From Paenibacillus sp. LHD-38 (lineage in GTDB: Bacteria > Bacillota > Bacilli > Paenibacillales > Paenibacillaceae), in NCBI RefSeq assembly GCF_031157315.1, contig NZ_JAVIFU010000016.1, positions 1-64,000 of the forward strand: a stretch of 64,000 bases of DNA, read 5' to 3'. The notes under the pieces are model-generated. The model ran no database searches. It saw only the letters and a program-made list of their open reading frames with translations, and was not told the origin of the DNA. The translations under genes were made by a program, and so were the position numbers. Below, one piece after another: positions 40,850-49,422 of the stretch; within the stretch, counting starts at the first letter, position 1, and every line of letters starts with the position of its first letter.

Positions 40850-42982
40850 TTGGCTAGAAATCAATTTTTTAACGCGCATCATTCCCCGATCGGTGCTTTT
40901 TCAAGCTTTACGCTAGGATTTCCCGGTGCTTCGGGAGGCTTTGATATCGAACTGGCTAAGCCGCCGAAGGAGAATATATATATTGGTCTGGAACGAATGG
41001 ACGGAACCGGCTATGACACGCTGCCATTCCATGATATACAGGAAGAAGATGAGAGTAAACGCTACGATATCGAGAATCCCGATCCAAATCCGAACAAGCC
41101 GAAGCTGCTTCACCCGCTGCCGCAGCAGGACATTCAGCGTGATTTTCAGTTAACGACGGATACATGGAAGTCTGGCGATTTGTCATTCCGCATTTATTCG
41201 CAGGTAAGATCGGTTCCGGACCTGGCAACCGCCTCAGAGCGGGAGCTTAAAGACACGCTCCTGCCTGCCGTATTCGCGGAGCTGACCGTAGATAATTCGC
41301 GTTCTGATCGCAAACGCAGGGCGTTCTTCGGTTTTCAAGGAAGTGATCCCTACCAAGCGATGCGGCGTATGGAGGATACCTGCGACCGACCGGGTATTGG
41401 GCAGGGACGCCAGCTTGCTATCGTAACGGATGATAATACGGCTGAATCCGCGCAGCATTTTACGTTAGAGGATATATTGGGCGCTTCGTTAAAAGAAAAC
41501 TGGACCTTCGGCCTCGGGGCCGTTTGCTCGCTTATCTTGGATACGGAACCTGGTGAGATTAAGACTTACCGATTCGCCATTTGCTTCTACAGAGCCGGGT
41601 ATGTAACGACAGGGATCGACGCTTCCTACTTCTATACGCGGTACTTTCCGAATGTCGAGGCAGTCGCTGATTATGCGTTGACCCATTTTGACAGGCTGAC
41701 TGAGGAGACTGTTCAAGCTGGCGCGTTGGCAGAGCAGGACAACCTCTCCGATGACCAAAAGTTTATGCTTATCCACTCCATTCGCAGCTATTACGGATCC
41801 ACGCAGCTTCTTGATTACGAAGGGAAGCCGTTCTGGATCGTCAATGAGGGCGAATACCGCATGATGAATACGTTCGATTTGACCGTTGACCAGCTGTTCT
41901 ATGAGCTCAAAATGAATCCATGGACGGTCAAAAACGAGCTGGACATGTTTGTGGAACGGTACAGCTATGAGGATACGATTCGCAAGCCGGGCAGTGATGA
42001 GGTATATCCAGGCGGCATCAGCTTTACGCATGACATGGGCGTTGCGAATGCGGTATCCCGTCCGGGTTACTCTTCCTATGAGTTGTACGGCCTTGACGGC
42101 TGCTTCTCCCATATGACGCATGAGCAGCTGACGAACTGGGTGCTTTGCGGCGCTGCTTATTACGAGAAAACGGCAGACCGCGAGTGGCTTGACGCGAACC
42201 TGGGCATATTCGAGAAATGCTTAAGCAGCATGCTCAACCGGGATGATTCCGACCCGGACAGCCGTAACGGCATCATGGGTCTCGACAGCTCGCGGACGAT
42301 GGGCGGAGCGGAGATTACAACCTACGACAGCTTGGACGTATCTCTAGGGCAATCACGGAACAACATTTATTTAGCAGGGAAAAACTGGGCGGCCTACGTG
42401 GCAATGGAACGTTTATTCCAGGATAACGAACGGGCTTCGCTCGCAGAGACCGCAGGGAAGCAAGCGGACAAATGTGCAGCCACGATTGTCAGCCATGTTA
42501 CAAGCGAAGGCTATATTCCTGCTGTCATTGGTGAAAATAACGATTCCAAAATCATTCCGGCAATCGAAGGACTTATTTTCCCTTACGTGACGGGGAACCT
42601 TGCCGCGCTTGAGCCGGGAGGACGTTTTGGCGCATACTTGGAGGCTTTAAACACGCATTTGCAGTATGTCCTGCGTCCAGGCATTTGCTTGTTTGAGGAT
42701 GGAGGCTGGAAGCTGTCCTCCACGAGCAATAACAGCTGGCTCAGCAAGATCTACTTGTGCCAGTTCGTTGCCCGCGAGCTGCTCGGCATCGCATGGGAGG
42801 AGAGCGGACAGCAAGCGGACGAGGCTCATGTAAAATGGCTGACGCATCCCGAGCTGTCGATTTGGAGCTGGAGCGACCAAATTATTTCCGGCCGCATTAC
42901 CGGCAGCAAATATTATCCGCGCGGCGTAACCTCGATTTTGTGGCTCGAGGAAGGGGCTAATAAAGTGAAGCCGCATCAATAA
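40850..42982 (+). CDS. GH52 beta-xylosidase
   Basis: 710-aa cytoplasmic glycosidase releasing xylose from xylo-oligosaccharides. It aligns by eye over its whole length with Geobacillus stearothermophilus XynB2. Shared blocks are FFNAHHSPIGAFSSFTLGFP, DESKRYDIENPDPNP, NEGEYRMMNTFDLTVDQL, SRTMGGAEITTYDSLDVSLG and GSKYYPRGVTSILWLEEG. The nucleophile Glu lies in NEGE (332-335) and the acid/base Asp in YDSLDVS (492-498). The TTG at 40850 follows AAAGGAGATG and gives the same N-terminus as known GH52 enzymes. It has no signal peptide. Divergent from an AraC gene. Confidence 0.96.
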   Translation: MARNQFFNAHHSPIGAFSSFTLGFPGASGGFDIELAKPPKENIYIGLERMDGTGYDTLPFHDIQEEDESKRYDIENPDPNPNKPKLLHPLPQQDIQRDFQLTTDTWKSGDLSFRIYSQVRSVPDLATASERELKDTLLPAVFAELTVDNSRSDRKRRAFFGFQGSDPYQAMRRMEDTCDRPGIGQGRQLAIVTDDNTAESAQHFTLEDILGASLKENWTFGLGAVCSLILDTEPGEIKTYRFAICFYRAGYVTTGIDASYFYTRYFPNVEAVADYALTHFDRLTEETVQAGALAEQDNLSDDQKFMLIHSIRSYYGSTQLLDYEGKPFWIVNEGEYRMMNTFDLTVDQLFYELKMNPWTVKNELDMFVERYSYEDTIRKPGSDEVYPGGISFTHDMGVANAVSRPGYSSYELYGLDGCFSHMTHEQLTNWVLCGAAYYEKTADREWLDANLGIFEKCLSSMLNRDDSDPDSRNGIMGLDSSRTMGGAEITTYDSLDVSLGQSRNNIYLAGKNWAAYVAMERLFQDNERASLAETAGKQADKCAATIVSHVTSEGYIPAVIGENNDSKIIPAIEGLIFPYVTGNLAALEPGGRFGAYLEALNTHLQYVLRPGICLFEDGGWKLSSTSNNSWLSKIYLCQFVARELLGIAWEESGQQADEAHVKWLTHPELSIWSWSDQIISGRITGSKYYPRGVTSILWLEEGANKVKPHQ

Positions 42983-43002
42983 ACGGCTGTTCCATTCATT
43001 TT

Positions 43003-43054
43003 ACAGGGCATCCTCTCGGCTTATTTATTCGGCTGAGGAGATGCCCTGTTTTTT
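43003..43054 (+). terminator. Terminator after the GH52 gene
   Basis: ACAGGGCATCCTC (43003-43015) pairs with GAGGAGATGCCCTGT-type sequence (43036-43050) allowing one bulge. A T6 run follows. Confidence 0.8.
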
Positions 43055-43091
43055 CAATATATAAGAATTTATAAGTTTTCACTTATAAATG

Positions 43092-43540
43092 TGCTTATAT
43101 ATCACCGCGAAACGTCAGCTTTTGCCACAGAGGACGGCGACAGCCGTTTACGCTTGTGACGATTGGACCGACAAAGTTGCCGTGGCTTAGCTGATTAATC
43201 ATATCGATACTTTTTAGCAAGCGATAATCGTGTCAAACAGAATACCCGCCATGACCCGCCCGCTTGCCGGCAATGTTGTGCAGGTTATTCCACTATTCCG
43301 CAAATGAATGACCTTGAAGCGATAATCGTGTACTTTGTGCAGCAGAAAGCTGGGATCGCACTTATTTTGCAGGCTGCGCTGTAGAAAATACAGCAGAAAC
43401 GGCCTCCGTCAGGCGAGAATGGCCGGAAACAAGATAATCTGCTGTAGTAACTGCAATGTAGAGATGGAGCTACCGAAACATGAGTGGTTCAGTTGCAGTA
43501 ACTACACTGCAGCTAGATTCATGTTGTAGATGAGCGAGGG
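43092..43540. repeat. Second cluster of degenerate intergenic repeats
   Basis: A family A copy lies at 43092-43158 (CTTATATATCACCGCGAAAC, GCTTTTGCCACAGAGGACGG, CGACAGCCGTTTACGCTTG). A family B unit at 43373-43398 is the inverted counterpart of 35687-35712. GTAACTGCAATGTAGAG and AACTACACTGCAGCTAG add further ACTGCAxxGTAG-like units to 43540. No gene is seen in 43055-43604. Confidence 0.6.
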
Positions 43541-43604
43541 GAGGAAGCAATGGGTTGAATAGGCAGCTTGATTGGCCCGGCTCACCACCGGTAGGCCGAT
43601 TGCG

Positions 43605-43746
43605 TCAGCATTCGGTATTAGCTCGCCTCCCGATCGGGCTGGGGTTCCGCAGCTGAGAGGTCCATAACAGCGTGCTGCTGGATAATAGACTGAGGTCTAC
43701 CAAAGGACCGTTCGTGACGGAACCTTGCACGATCGCCGCGAAAGCA
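43605..43746 (-). pseudogene. Possible C-terminal remnant of a Gfo/Idh oxidoreductase
   Basis: On the minus strand just after the AraC gene a frame reads AFAAIVQGSVTNGPLVDLSL and ends SPIGRRANTEC. This resembles the last helix and AxTGRRV-type end of Gfo/Idh/MocA proteins. No start or upstream part remains. Weak evidence; it may be chance. Confidence 0.2.
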
Positions 43747-44619
43747 TCAAGTCGTATACTGCTTGCGAAACTTAGTCGGCGGCATTCCGATCTGCCGCGT
43801 GAAGCAGTTGGAGAAGTAAGGGACGTTTTCGAAGCCGACATGCAGGGCGATTTGGGCTACGGGCCATTCCGTCTTAAGCAGAAGCAGCTTCGCCTGCTCA
43901 AGACGGTACTTGGATAGATAGTCAATCGGCGTCATGCCGTATACCTGTTTCATGCAGCGGGTGATGTAGTTGTAATGGAAATTAAGCGCGTCTGCCATCG
44001 TCTGGCTCGTTATTTCCGTACGGTAATTGTTCTTGATATAGGCCTCCGCTTTTTCGGCCAATGTGACGGAAGGGCTCGTATAGCTGTCATTTTGACGTAA
44101 ATCCATCATGCGCAGCAGCTCCTCGAAGGTCTGCTGCTGCGTCCAGAAGGCGCTTGATTGACGCTCCCCGCCCGCTTTGTTCAGCGTTCGCATGAGCCGG
44201 TAAGCCTGCTCGGGGTATGGAAGCGACCAAGCTTTTTGGAGATGAAGGGAATAAGGCGACGTTAGAAACCGATTGTAATGCTGATCATGGCTGATGCTGG
44301 CATGCTCGAGCTCCGATTGCTGCCATTCGCCTACCGCGAGAAAATGAACCCAATAGAAAATCGTTTTCTCCTCGGAGGGCTTGACGGAATAATGGGGACG
44401 GTCAGGCAGCAAAAGCAGGGTTTGACCTGCCGTCAAATCCCAATTTCGCTCTTCCTCTCCAATAAATAGGCAGCCGTTTTCCACGATAATCAGATCGAAT
44501 ACCCCAAGATGCTTGCGGCTTGGGTGCTGGTCTCCGCGTTTATGGACCGTAACGCCGCTTTCGAGATAGTAAGGAAGCGGAGGCGCCGCGAAATAGATAT
44601 GCTCCGATGCTTCTGTCAT
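43747..44619 (-). CDS. AraC-family transcriptional regulator
   Basis: 290-aa protein. The N-terminal cupin has HLGVFDLIIVENGCLFIGEEE and LTAGQTLLLLPDRPHYSVKP. The HTH pair has SQTMADALNFHYNYITRCMKQVYGMTPIDYL and VAQIALHVGFENVPYFSNCFTRQIGMPPTKFR. It is divergent from the GH127 gene at 44756 with a 136-bp gap that should hold both promoters. The likely effector is an arabinose-containing sugar. Confidence 0.9.
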   Translation of the reverse strand: MTEASEHIYFAAPPLPYYLESGVTVHKRGDQHPSRKHLGVFDLIIVENGCLFIGEEERNWDLTAGQTLLLLPDRPHYSVKPSEEKTIFYWVHFLAVGEWQQSELEHASISHDQHYNRFLTSPYSLHLQKAWSLPYPEQAYRLMRTLNKAGGERQSSAFWTQQQTFEELLRMMDLRQNDSYTSPSVTLAEKAEAYIKNNYRTEITSQTMADALNFHYNYITRCMKQVYGMTPIDYLSKYRLEQAKLLLLKTEWPVAQIALHVGFENVPYFSNCFTRQIGMPPTKFRKQYTT

Positions 44620-44755
44620 CTTGATCCACTCTCCGAGCTTGTGTGATATTTTATAAGAAATAGGTTATTTGTGTTTGTATTTATGTTCTATTCTAACGCA
44701 TAAAATAGGAATCAGCAGTATGAAATTGAATAAATGCTGGAGAGGTGCGATACGA

Positions 44756-46729
44756 ATGGGACAAGCAGTAAGCAAGGATCATGCGAAGCCGGTATCATTA
44801 AAGAAAGTTCATATTACAGATGATTTCTGGAATTATTATATTAATTTGGTGAGGGATGTTGTTGTTCCTTACCAGTGGGATGCGATAAACGACCGGGTTG
44901 AGGGTGCGGAGCGAAGCGGCGCGGTAAGCAACTTTAAAATTGCGGCAGGGCTTGAAGAAGGCGAGTTTTACGGCTATGTGTTCCAAGATACCGACGTAGC
45001 CAAATGGTTAGAGGCGGTAGCTTACCTGCTTGAAACAAAGCCTGACGCTGCTCTCGAGCAGGTTGCTGACGAGATGATCGAGATTATCGGCAAGGCGCAG
45101 CAGCCATGCGGATATTTGAACACATTCTTTACGATTAAGGAACCGGATAAAAAGTGGACGAATTTAACGGAATGCCATGAGCTGTATTCGGCGGGACATA
45201 TGATTGAAGCAGGCGTTGCTTATTATCGTGCGACGGGTAAACGTAATCTTCTTGATATCGTATGCCGGATTGCGGATGATATCGCCGTAGTATTCGGTGA
45301 CGGTCCGGGCCAAATCGCTGGTTATGACGGTCACCAGGAGGTGGAGCTTGCGCTTGTAAAGCTGTACGAAACCACAGGCGAACGCAAATATTTGGAGCTA
45401 AGCAGCTACTTTATCGACAAGCGCGGACAGCAGCCTAGCTTTTTCGAAGCAGAAGCTGACCGCAGAGGAAGAACGACGCATTGGAGCAACAATAAGATTC
45501 ATATTGACCCGGAATATTTTCAAGCGCATGTGCCTGTACGCGAGCAGGAAGCGGCCGCTGGCCACGCGGTACGCGTAGTTTACATGCTTGCCGGCATGGC
45601 AGACGTTGCGCGGGAAACGGGCGACGAATCCTTGATGAACGCTTGCCGCAAGCTTTGGGACAACATTGCTTCCAAGCAAATGTACATCACGGGCGGCATC
45701 GGCTCGATGGCGCAGGGCGAGGCATTTTCTTTTGATTACGATTTGCCGAATGATACGGTATATTCGGAAACCTGTGCATCGATCGGCCTCATTTTCTTCG
45801 CGCACAGAATGCTGCAGCTGGAGCCGAACGGCAAATATGCCGACGTAATGGAACGCGCTTTGTATAATACTGTGCTTGCGGGGATGTCGCGAGACGGCAG
45901 ACATTTCTTCTATGTTAATCCGCTGGAAGTAACGCCGGATGTATGCGAAGGGAAAAATAAAAACTACAACCATGTTAAGCCGGTCCGCCAAGAATGGTTC
46001 GGCTGCGCTTGCTGCCCGCCGAATATTGCGCGGTTACTGGCATCGCTAGGCGAGTACTTATATTCCGTAAAGGAGAACACTGTCTACTCTCATCTTTATA
46101 TCGGCGGCGAGATGGAACTCTCATTGGGAGCTGCAAAGGTTAAGCTTAATCAGCAATCGTCGATGCCGTGGGAGGGATCAGCGCGCTTCGAGGTTACTTT
46201 GGATCAGCCGACAGCCTTCACGCTGGCGCTTCGCATACCGGATTGGTCCGCGAATGCATCCGTTCTCGTAAACGGAGAGGCCTATGCGATTGCGGATAAA
46301 ACCGTTGATGGCTATGCGCGTATCGATCGGCAGTGGCTGTCAGGCGATATCGTCGAGCTCACGCTTGAAATGCCTATTTTACGCGTAAGAAGCCATCCTC
46401 TCGTTAAGCAAAACGCAGGTAAAGTTGCATTGCAGCGCGGCCCCCTCGTGTATTGCCTAGAGGAAGCCGACAACGGAGAGCAGCTTCAGCAGCTGCTGCT
46501 GCCGCAGGACGCCGAGCTTGAAGCCTCTTACAAAGAGGAGTTGCTAGACGGCATCCAGGTGATTAAAGCGGAAGGACTGAAGCTGCAGTTCGAGCAATGG
46601 GGCACTCAGCTTTACCGCTCGGACGCAGGCGCTGCGCTTGAGCCGGCGAGCCTTACTTTTATTCCGTATTACGCATGGGCGAACCGCGGCAAAGGCGAAA
46701 TGGCCGTCTGGGTGAAAGAACGCTTGTAG
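44756..46729 (+). CDS. GH127 beta-L-arabinofuranosidase-like protein
   Basis: 657-aa glycosidase of the DUF1680/GH127 family. E338 and C340 (YSETCASIG) and C419-C420 in FGCACCPPNIARLL match the Zn-binding Glu-Cys-Cys-Cys site of Bifidobacterium HypBA1, where a Cys acts as nucleophile. HVPVREQEAAAGHAVRVVYM and YITGGIGSMAQGEAFS are other family blocks. The ATG at 44756 follows GGAGAGGTG; a longer frame to 44669 lacks a site. There is no signal peptide, so it would act on imported arabino-oligosaccharides. Divergent from an AraC regulator. Confidence 0.92.
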   Translation: MGQAVSKDHAKPVSLKKVHITDDFWNYYINLVRDVVVPYQWDAINDRVEGAERSGAVSNFKIAAGLEEGEFYGYVFQDTDVAKWLEAVAYLLETKPDAALEQVADEMIEIIGKAQQPCGYLNTFFTIKEPDKKWTNLTECHELYSAGHMIEAGVAYYRATGKRNLLDIVCRIADDIAVVFGDGPGQIAGYDGHQEVELALVKLYETTGERKYLELSSYFIDKRGQQPSFFEAEADRRGRTTHWSNNKIHIDPEYFQAHVPVREQEAAAGHAVRVVYMLAGMADVARETGDESLMNACRKLWDNIASKQMYITGGIGSMAQGEAFSFDYDLPNDTVYSETCASIGLIFFAHRMLQLEPNGKYADVMERALYNTVLAGMSRDGRHFFYVNPLEVTPDVCEGKNKNYNHVKPVRQEWFGCACCPPNIARLLASLGEYLYSVKENTVYSHLYIGGEMELSLGAAKVKLNQQSSMPWEGSARFEVTLDQPTAFTLALRIPDWSANASVLVNGEAYAIADKTVDGYARIDRQWLSGDIVELTLEMPILRVRSHPLVKQNAGKVALQRGPLVYCLEEADNGEQLQQLLLPQDAELEASYKEELLDGIQVIKAEGLKLQFEQWGTQLYRSDAGAALEPASLTFIPYYAWANRGKGEMAVWVKERL

Positions 46730-46779
46730 AATACTTGCACTTCCTGCAGGTTTGAAGCTAAAATAATAAAGCTTATGCG

Positions 46780-46821
46780 GCGATCGCTTACCGGAATCTT
46801 TCCGGAGCGGTCGCTTTTTTT
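46780..46821 (+). terminator. Terminator after the GH127 gene
   Basis: GCGATCGCT (46780-46788) pairs with AGCGGTCGC (46806-46814) and an inner CCGGAA with TTCCGG, then T7. The remaining 46822-46983 has promoter-like AT-rich sequence including TTGACA at 46877-46882. Confidence 0.85.
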
Positions 46822-46983
46822 GTTCCCAAGCCGTCTAGCGTCAAAAGGACATGAAAAATACCTTTAGTTTTTTGGGTTGACACTATACTTTTTACATTGT
46901 GCGGTTTATTTATTGAACATAATATTTATATATCGAAGCTAAGCTTACTTTCATCTCAAACCTGTAGGAGTGGACAAAAAAAG

Positions 46984-47778
46984 ATGATAACAATACAGGA
47001 TATAATAGACAGGCTGACAGCCTCCGTTGAACCGATTCCAAATACTGTGGATACCCTAACGTTTGGAGCACCCGAGACGGAGATTACGGGAATTGCCGTT
47101 ACGTTCATGGCGACGCAGCAGGTGCTCGAACAGTCCTTCCAACTAGGAGCTAACCTCGTCATAACGCATGAAGGGACATTTTACAGCCACCATGACGGTA
47201 CGCAAGCCTTGTACGCGGACGATGTTGTATATGAGGCGAAAAAATGGTATATCGAAGGGACGGGTTTGGCCGTTTATCGTTTCCATGATTATTGGCATCG
47301 CTTTCAACCCGACGGCATTATGGAAGGACTCATCCATGCCTTGGGATGGCAGGAGCATGTAACGGAAAATTTACCTGCAGCAACGCTCGTAACGATTCCG
47401 TCGATGAAGCTTGAACAGATCATTGACGTTATCAAAAAAAGACTGGGCATCCACTTCATGCGAGCGGTTGGCGATAGATCGACGGAATGCACCCGCATTG
47501 GCTTGCTTGCAGGCTATAGAGGAGCAGGCCATAACGCAATTCCTTTGTTCAGCAAATATAATCTGGATTTGATTATTTACGGGGAGGGCCCGGAGTGGGA
47601 AACGCCTGAGTATGTGAGGGATGCCATGCACGCTGGTAAAAACAATGCACTCATTGTTCTTGGCCACTTGGAAAGTGAGCAGCCGGGTATGCAGCTGCTA
47701 GCCGACCGGCTAAGGAAATGGTATCCCGGCATTCCCGTCCATTATATGCCTGTAGATCCTGTGTTTCGTATCGTATAA
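46984..47778 (+). CDS. NIF3/YqfO-family protein
   Basis: 264-aa protein of the Nif3-like dinuclear-metal family. The ATG at 46984 gives MITIQDIIDRLTASVEPIPN. Metal-ligand blocks include ITHEGTFYSHHDG in the N-terminal half and LVILGHLESEQPGM-like sequence (IVLGHLESEQPGMQLL) near the C-terminus. Most NIF3 proteins are unlinked housekeeping genes (cell-wall or GTP cyclohydrolase-like relatives), but this one lies 22 bp before yesN and after a glycosidase gene, so it may be specialised. GGAG is 13 nt upstream, longer than usual. Confidence 0.8.
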   Translation: MITIQDIIDRLTASVEPIPNTVDTLTFGAPETEITGIAVTFMATQQVLEQSFQLGANLVITHEGTFYSHHDGTQALYADDVVYEAKKWYIEGTGLAVYRFHDYWHRFQPDGIMEGLIHALGWQEHVTENLPAATLVTIPSMKLEQIIDVIKKRLGIHFMRAVGDRSTECTRIGLLAGYRGAGHNAIPLFSKYNLDLIIYGEGPEWETPEYVRDAMHAGKNNALIVLGHLESEQPGMQLLADRLRKWYPGIPVHYMPVDPVFRIV

Positions 47779-47800
47779 CCCGAATAAGGAGGATAAAAGG

Positions 47801-49378
47801 ATGCAATTACATCGTGCAATTCTGGTGGACGACGAATTATTTACACGCAAAGGTCTTATGAAGCTGATCGATTGGGAAGACTGCGGCTTTGAAATTGTAG
47901 GGGAAGCGGATAATGGAGAGGATGCGTTGGAGCTGATCGAGCGCGTTCAGCCTCAGCTTGTCATCACGGATATTCGTATGCCTGTCATTGATGGATTGGA
48001 GCTGATCAGGCGGGTCACGACGGAAAATATCATGAAGCCTTTTTTCATTATAATAAGCGGCTATAACGATTTTAACTATGCCCAGCAGGCGATGCGTTAC
48101 GGCGTTCACGACTTTGTAGTGAAGCCGATTGATGAAATTGAATTTTCCAGCATTTTGAAGAAACTGAACGAAAAGCTAAATGCGGAGCTTGAGGAGCAAG
48201 TAAAGAAGGCGAGGCTGATGGGCGGCGAGATGATTAAATCACTCATTCTTGGGGAAGCAAACGAGGCTTCCATTACAGGGTGGGAGTATCGCATGCATCT
48301 GAAGAAGAACGACCGCTTAATCTATTTGTTCGCTGAGCTAAATGACAACCATAAGTGGGAGCCTTCCGCCGGGCCAATAACGAACGCCCGTTTCATGGAG
48401 CTGGTTCAGCAGGAGCTTAAGCGGCTTTCGGCATCCGACCAACCGGTCAGCATGTATGAGCATCGCAACCGCATCGGCATTTTGCTGCCCGGCTTTCTGC
48501 TTGCGCCCTTCAACGGGGAGCTTGACCGCTTCTTGACCAAGTTTAGAGCGGCGCTGGATATCCATTTTGGGAAAGGCGTGTTTCTATATGCCGGTTCTTC
48601 GGTTTATGGTCTAGCGGATATTCGAGATTCGTATAAGGCGGCAAAGGAAGCCCTATTATACAAATATACAATTGACGACCGAATCGTTATGTATGACCAA
48701 ATACAATCGGAGCAGTTGAATTACATCGGATTCGAGCCGGCTCAGTTTAATCAGTTTATGGAGCATTTCGAAGAGCTAAAGCTAGAGGCGGTGAAAGCGA
48801 CAGTCGAGCTGTGGTTTCATGATTTTCGCGAGAAACGTTATGCCCCGGAGGCGATCAAGATGAACATTCAGCAATGCGTGATGGGAATTATGAAGACAAT
48901 TCGCAGCATGGAGGGGGACGAGCAATCCTTATCTACACTTAAACCGCTGCTAAATTGGCAGGACATGAACTTATCGCTGGGCGAATTGAAAAACATGTTC
49001 TCCGCATTTATTGATGAGAGCGGGCAGCTTGTCGCTGAGCTAAGAAAAGAACAGCAGAAGGGCGGCATACAGAAAATCAAGAGCTATATCGAGATGAATT
49101 ATTCGCAAAATATGAGCCTAAAAAGCATCGCGGCGCAATTTTATGTGAATCCTGTCTATTTGGGCCAATTATTCAAGAAGACGTACGGCGTTTATTTCAA
49201 TGAGTTTCTGCTGCAGCTTAGGGTGAACGAAGCCAAAAAGCTGCTGCGGCAATCCTGCGCGATGCGGATATATGAGATTGCGGAGAAGGTCGGGTTCAGC
49301 AACGCCGATTATTTTGTTACCCAATTTGAGAAGATTGAGCATATGACACCGACCGAATACCGCAATCAGCTGCAGTAA
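47801..49378 (+). CDS. YesN-type response regulator (REC + AraC HTH)
   Basis: 525-aa regulator. The receiver domain has acidic residues D10/D11 and the phosphorylated D57 in LVITDIRMPVIDG. A middle region of about 250 residues links to an AraC double HTH in the last 100 residues (LKSIAAQFYVNPVYLGQLFKK, IYEIAEKVGFSNADYFVTQFEK). AGGAGG precedes the ATG. It is followed by its cognate YesM kinase after 44 bp and then by the LplABC genes, the usual order of Paenibacillus xylan-oligosaccharide loci. Confidence 0.93.
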   Translation: MQLHRAILVDDELFTRKGLMKLIDWEDCGFEIVGEADNGEDALELIERVQPQLVITDIRMPVIDGLELIRRVTTENIMKPFFIIISGYNDFNYAQQAMRYGVHDFVVKPIDEIEFSSILKKLNEKLNAELEEQVKKARLMGGEMIKSLILGEANEASITGWEYRMHLKKNDRLIYLFAELNDNHKWEPSAGPITNARFMELVQQELKRLSASDQPVSMYEHRNRIGILLPGFLLAPFNGELDRFLTKFRAALDIHFGKGVFLYAGSSVYGLADIRDSYKAAKEALLYKYTIDDRIVMYDQIQSEQLNYIGFEPAQFNQFMEHFEELKLEAVKATVELWFHDFREKRYAPEAIKMNIQQCVMGIMKTIRSMEGDEQSLSTLKPLLNWQDMNLSLGELKNMFSAFIDESGQLVAELRKEQQKGGIQKIKSYIEMNYSQNMSLKSIAAQFYVNPVYLGQLFKKTYGVYFNEFLLQLRVNEAKKLLRQSCAMRIYEIAEKVGFSNADYFVTQFEKIEHMTPTEYRNQLQ

Positions 49379-49422
49379 GCTTGTACGCCAAATGATATGA
49401 CTAAACACAAATAAAGGGGATT

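Noticed and set aside
41489..42121. 210-aa minus-strand ORF inside the GH52 gene
   Set aside because: Opposite-strand shadow of the conserved catalytic region of GH52.
45398..45991. 197-aa minus-strand ORF inside the GH127 gene
   Set aside because: Antisense to conserved GH127 motifs; no family features.
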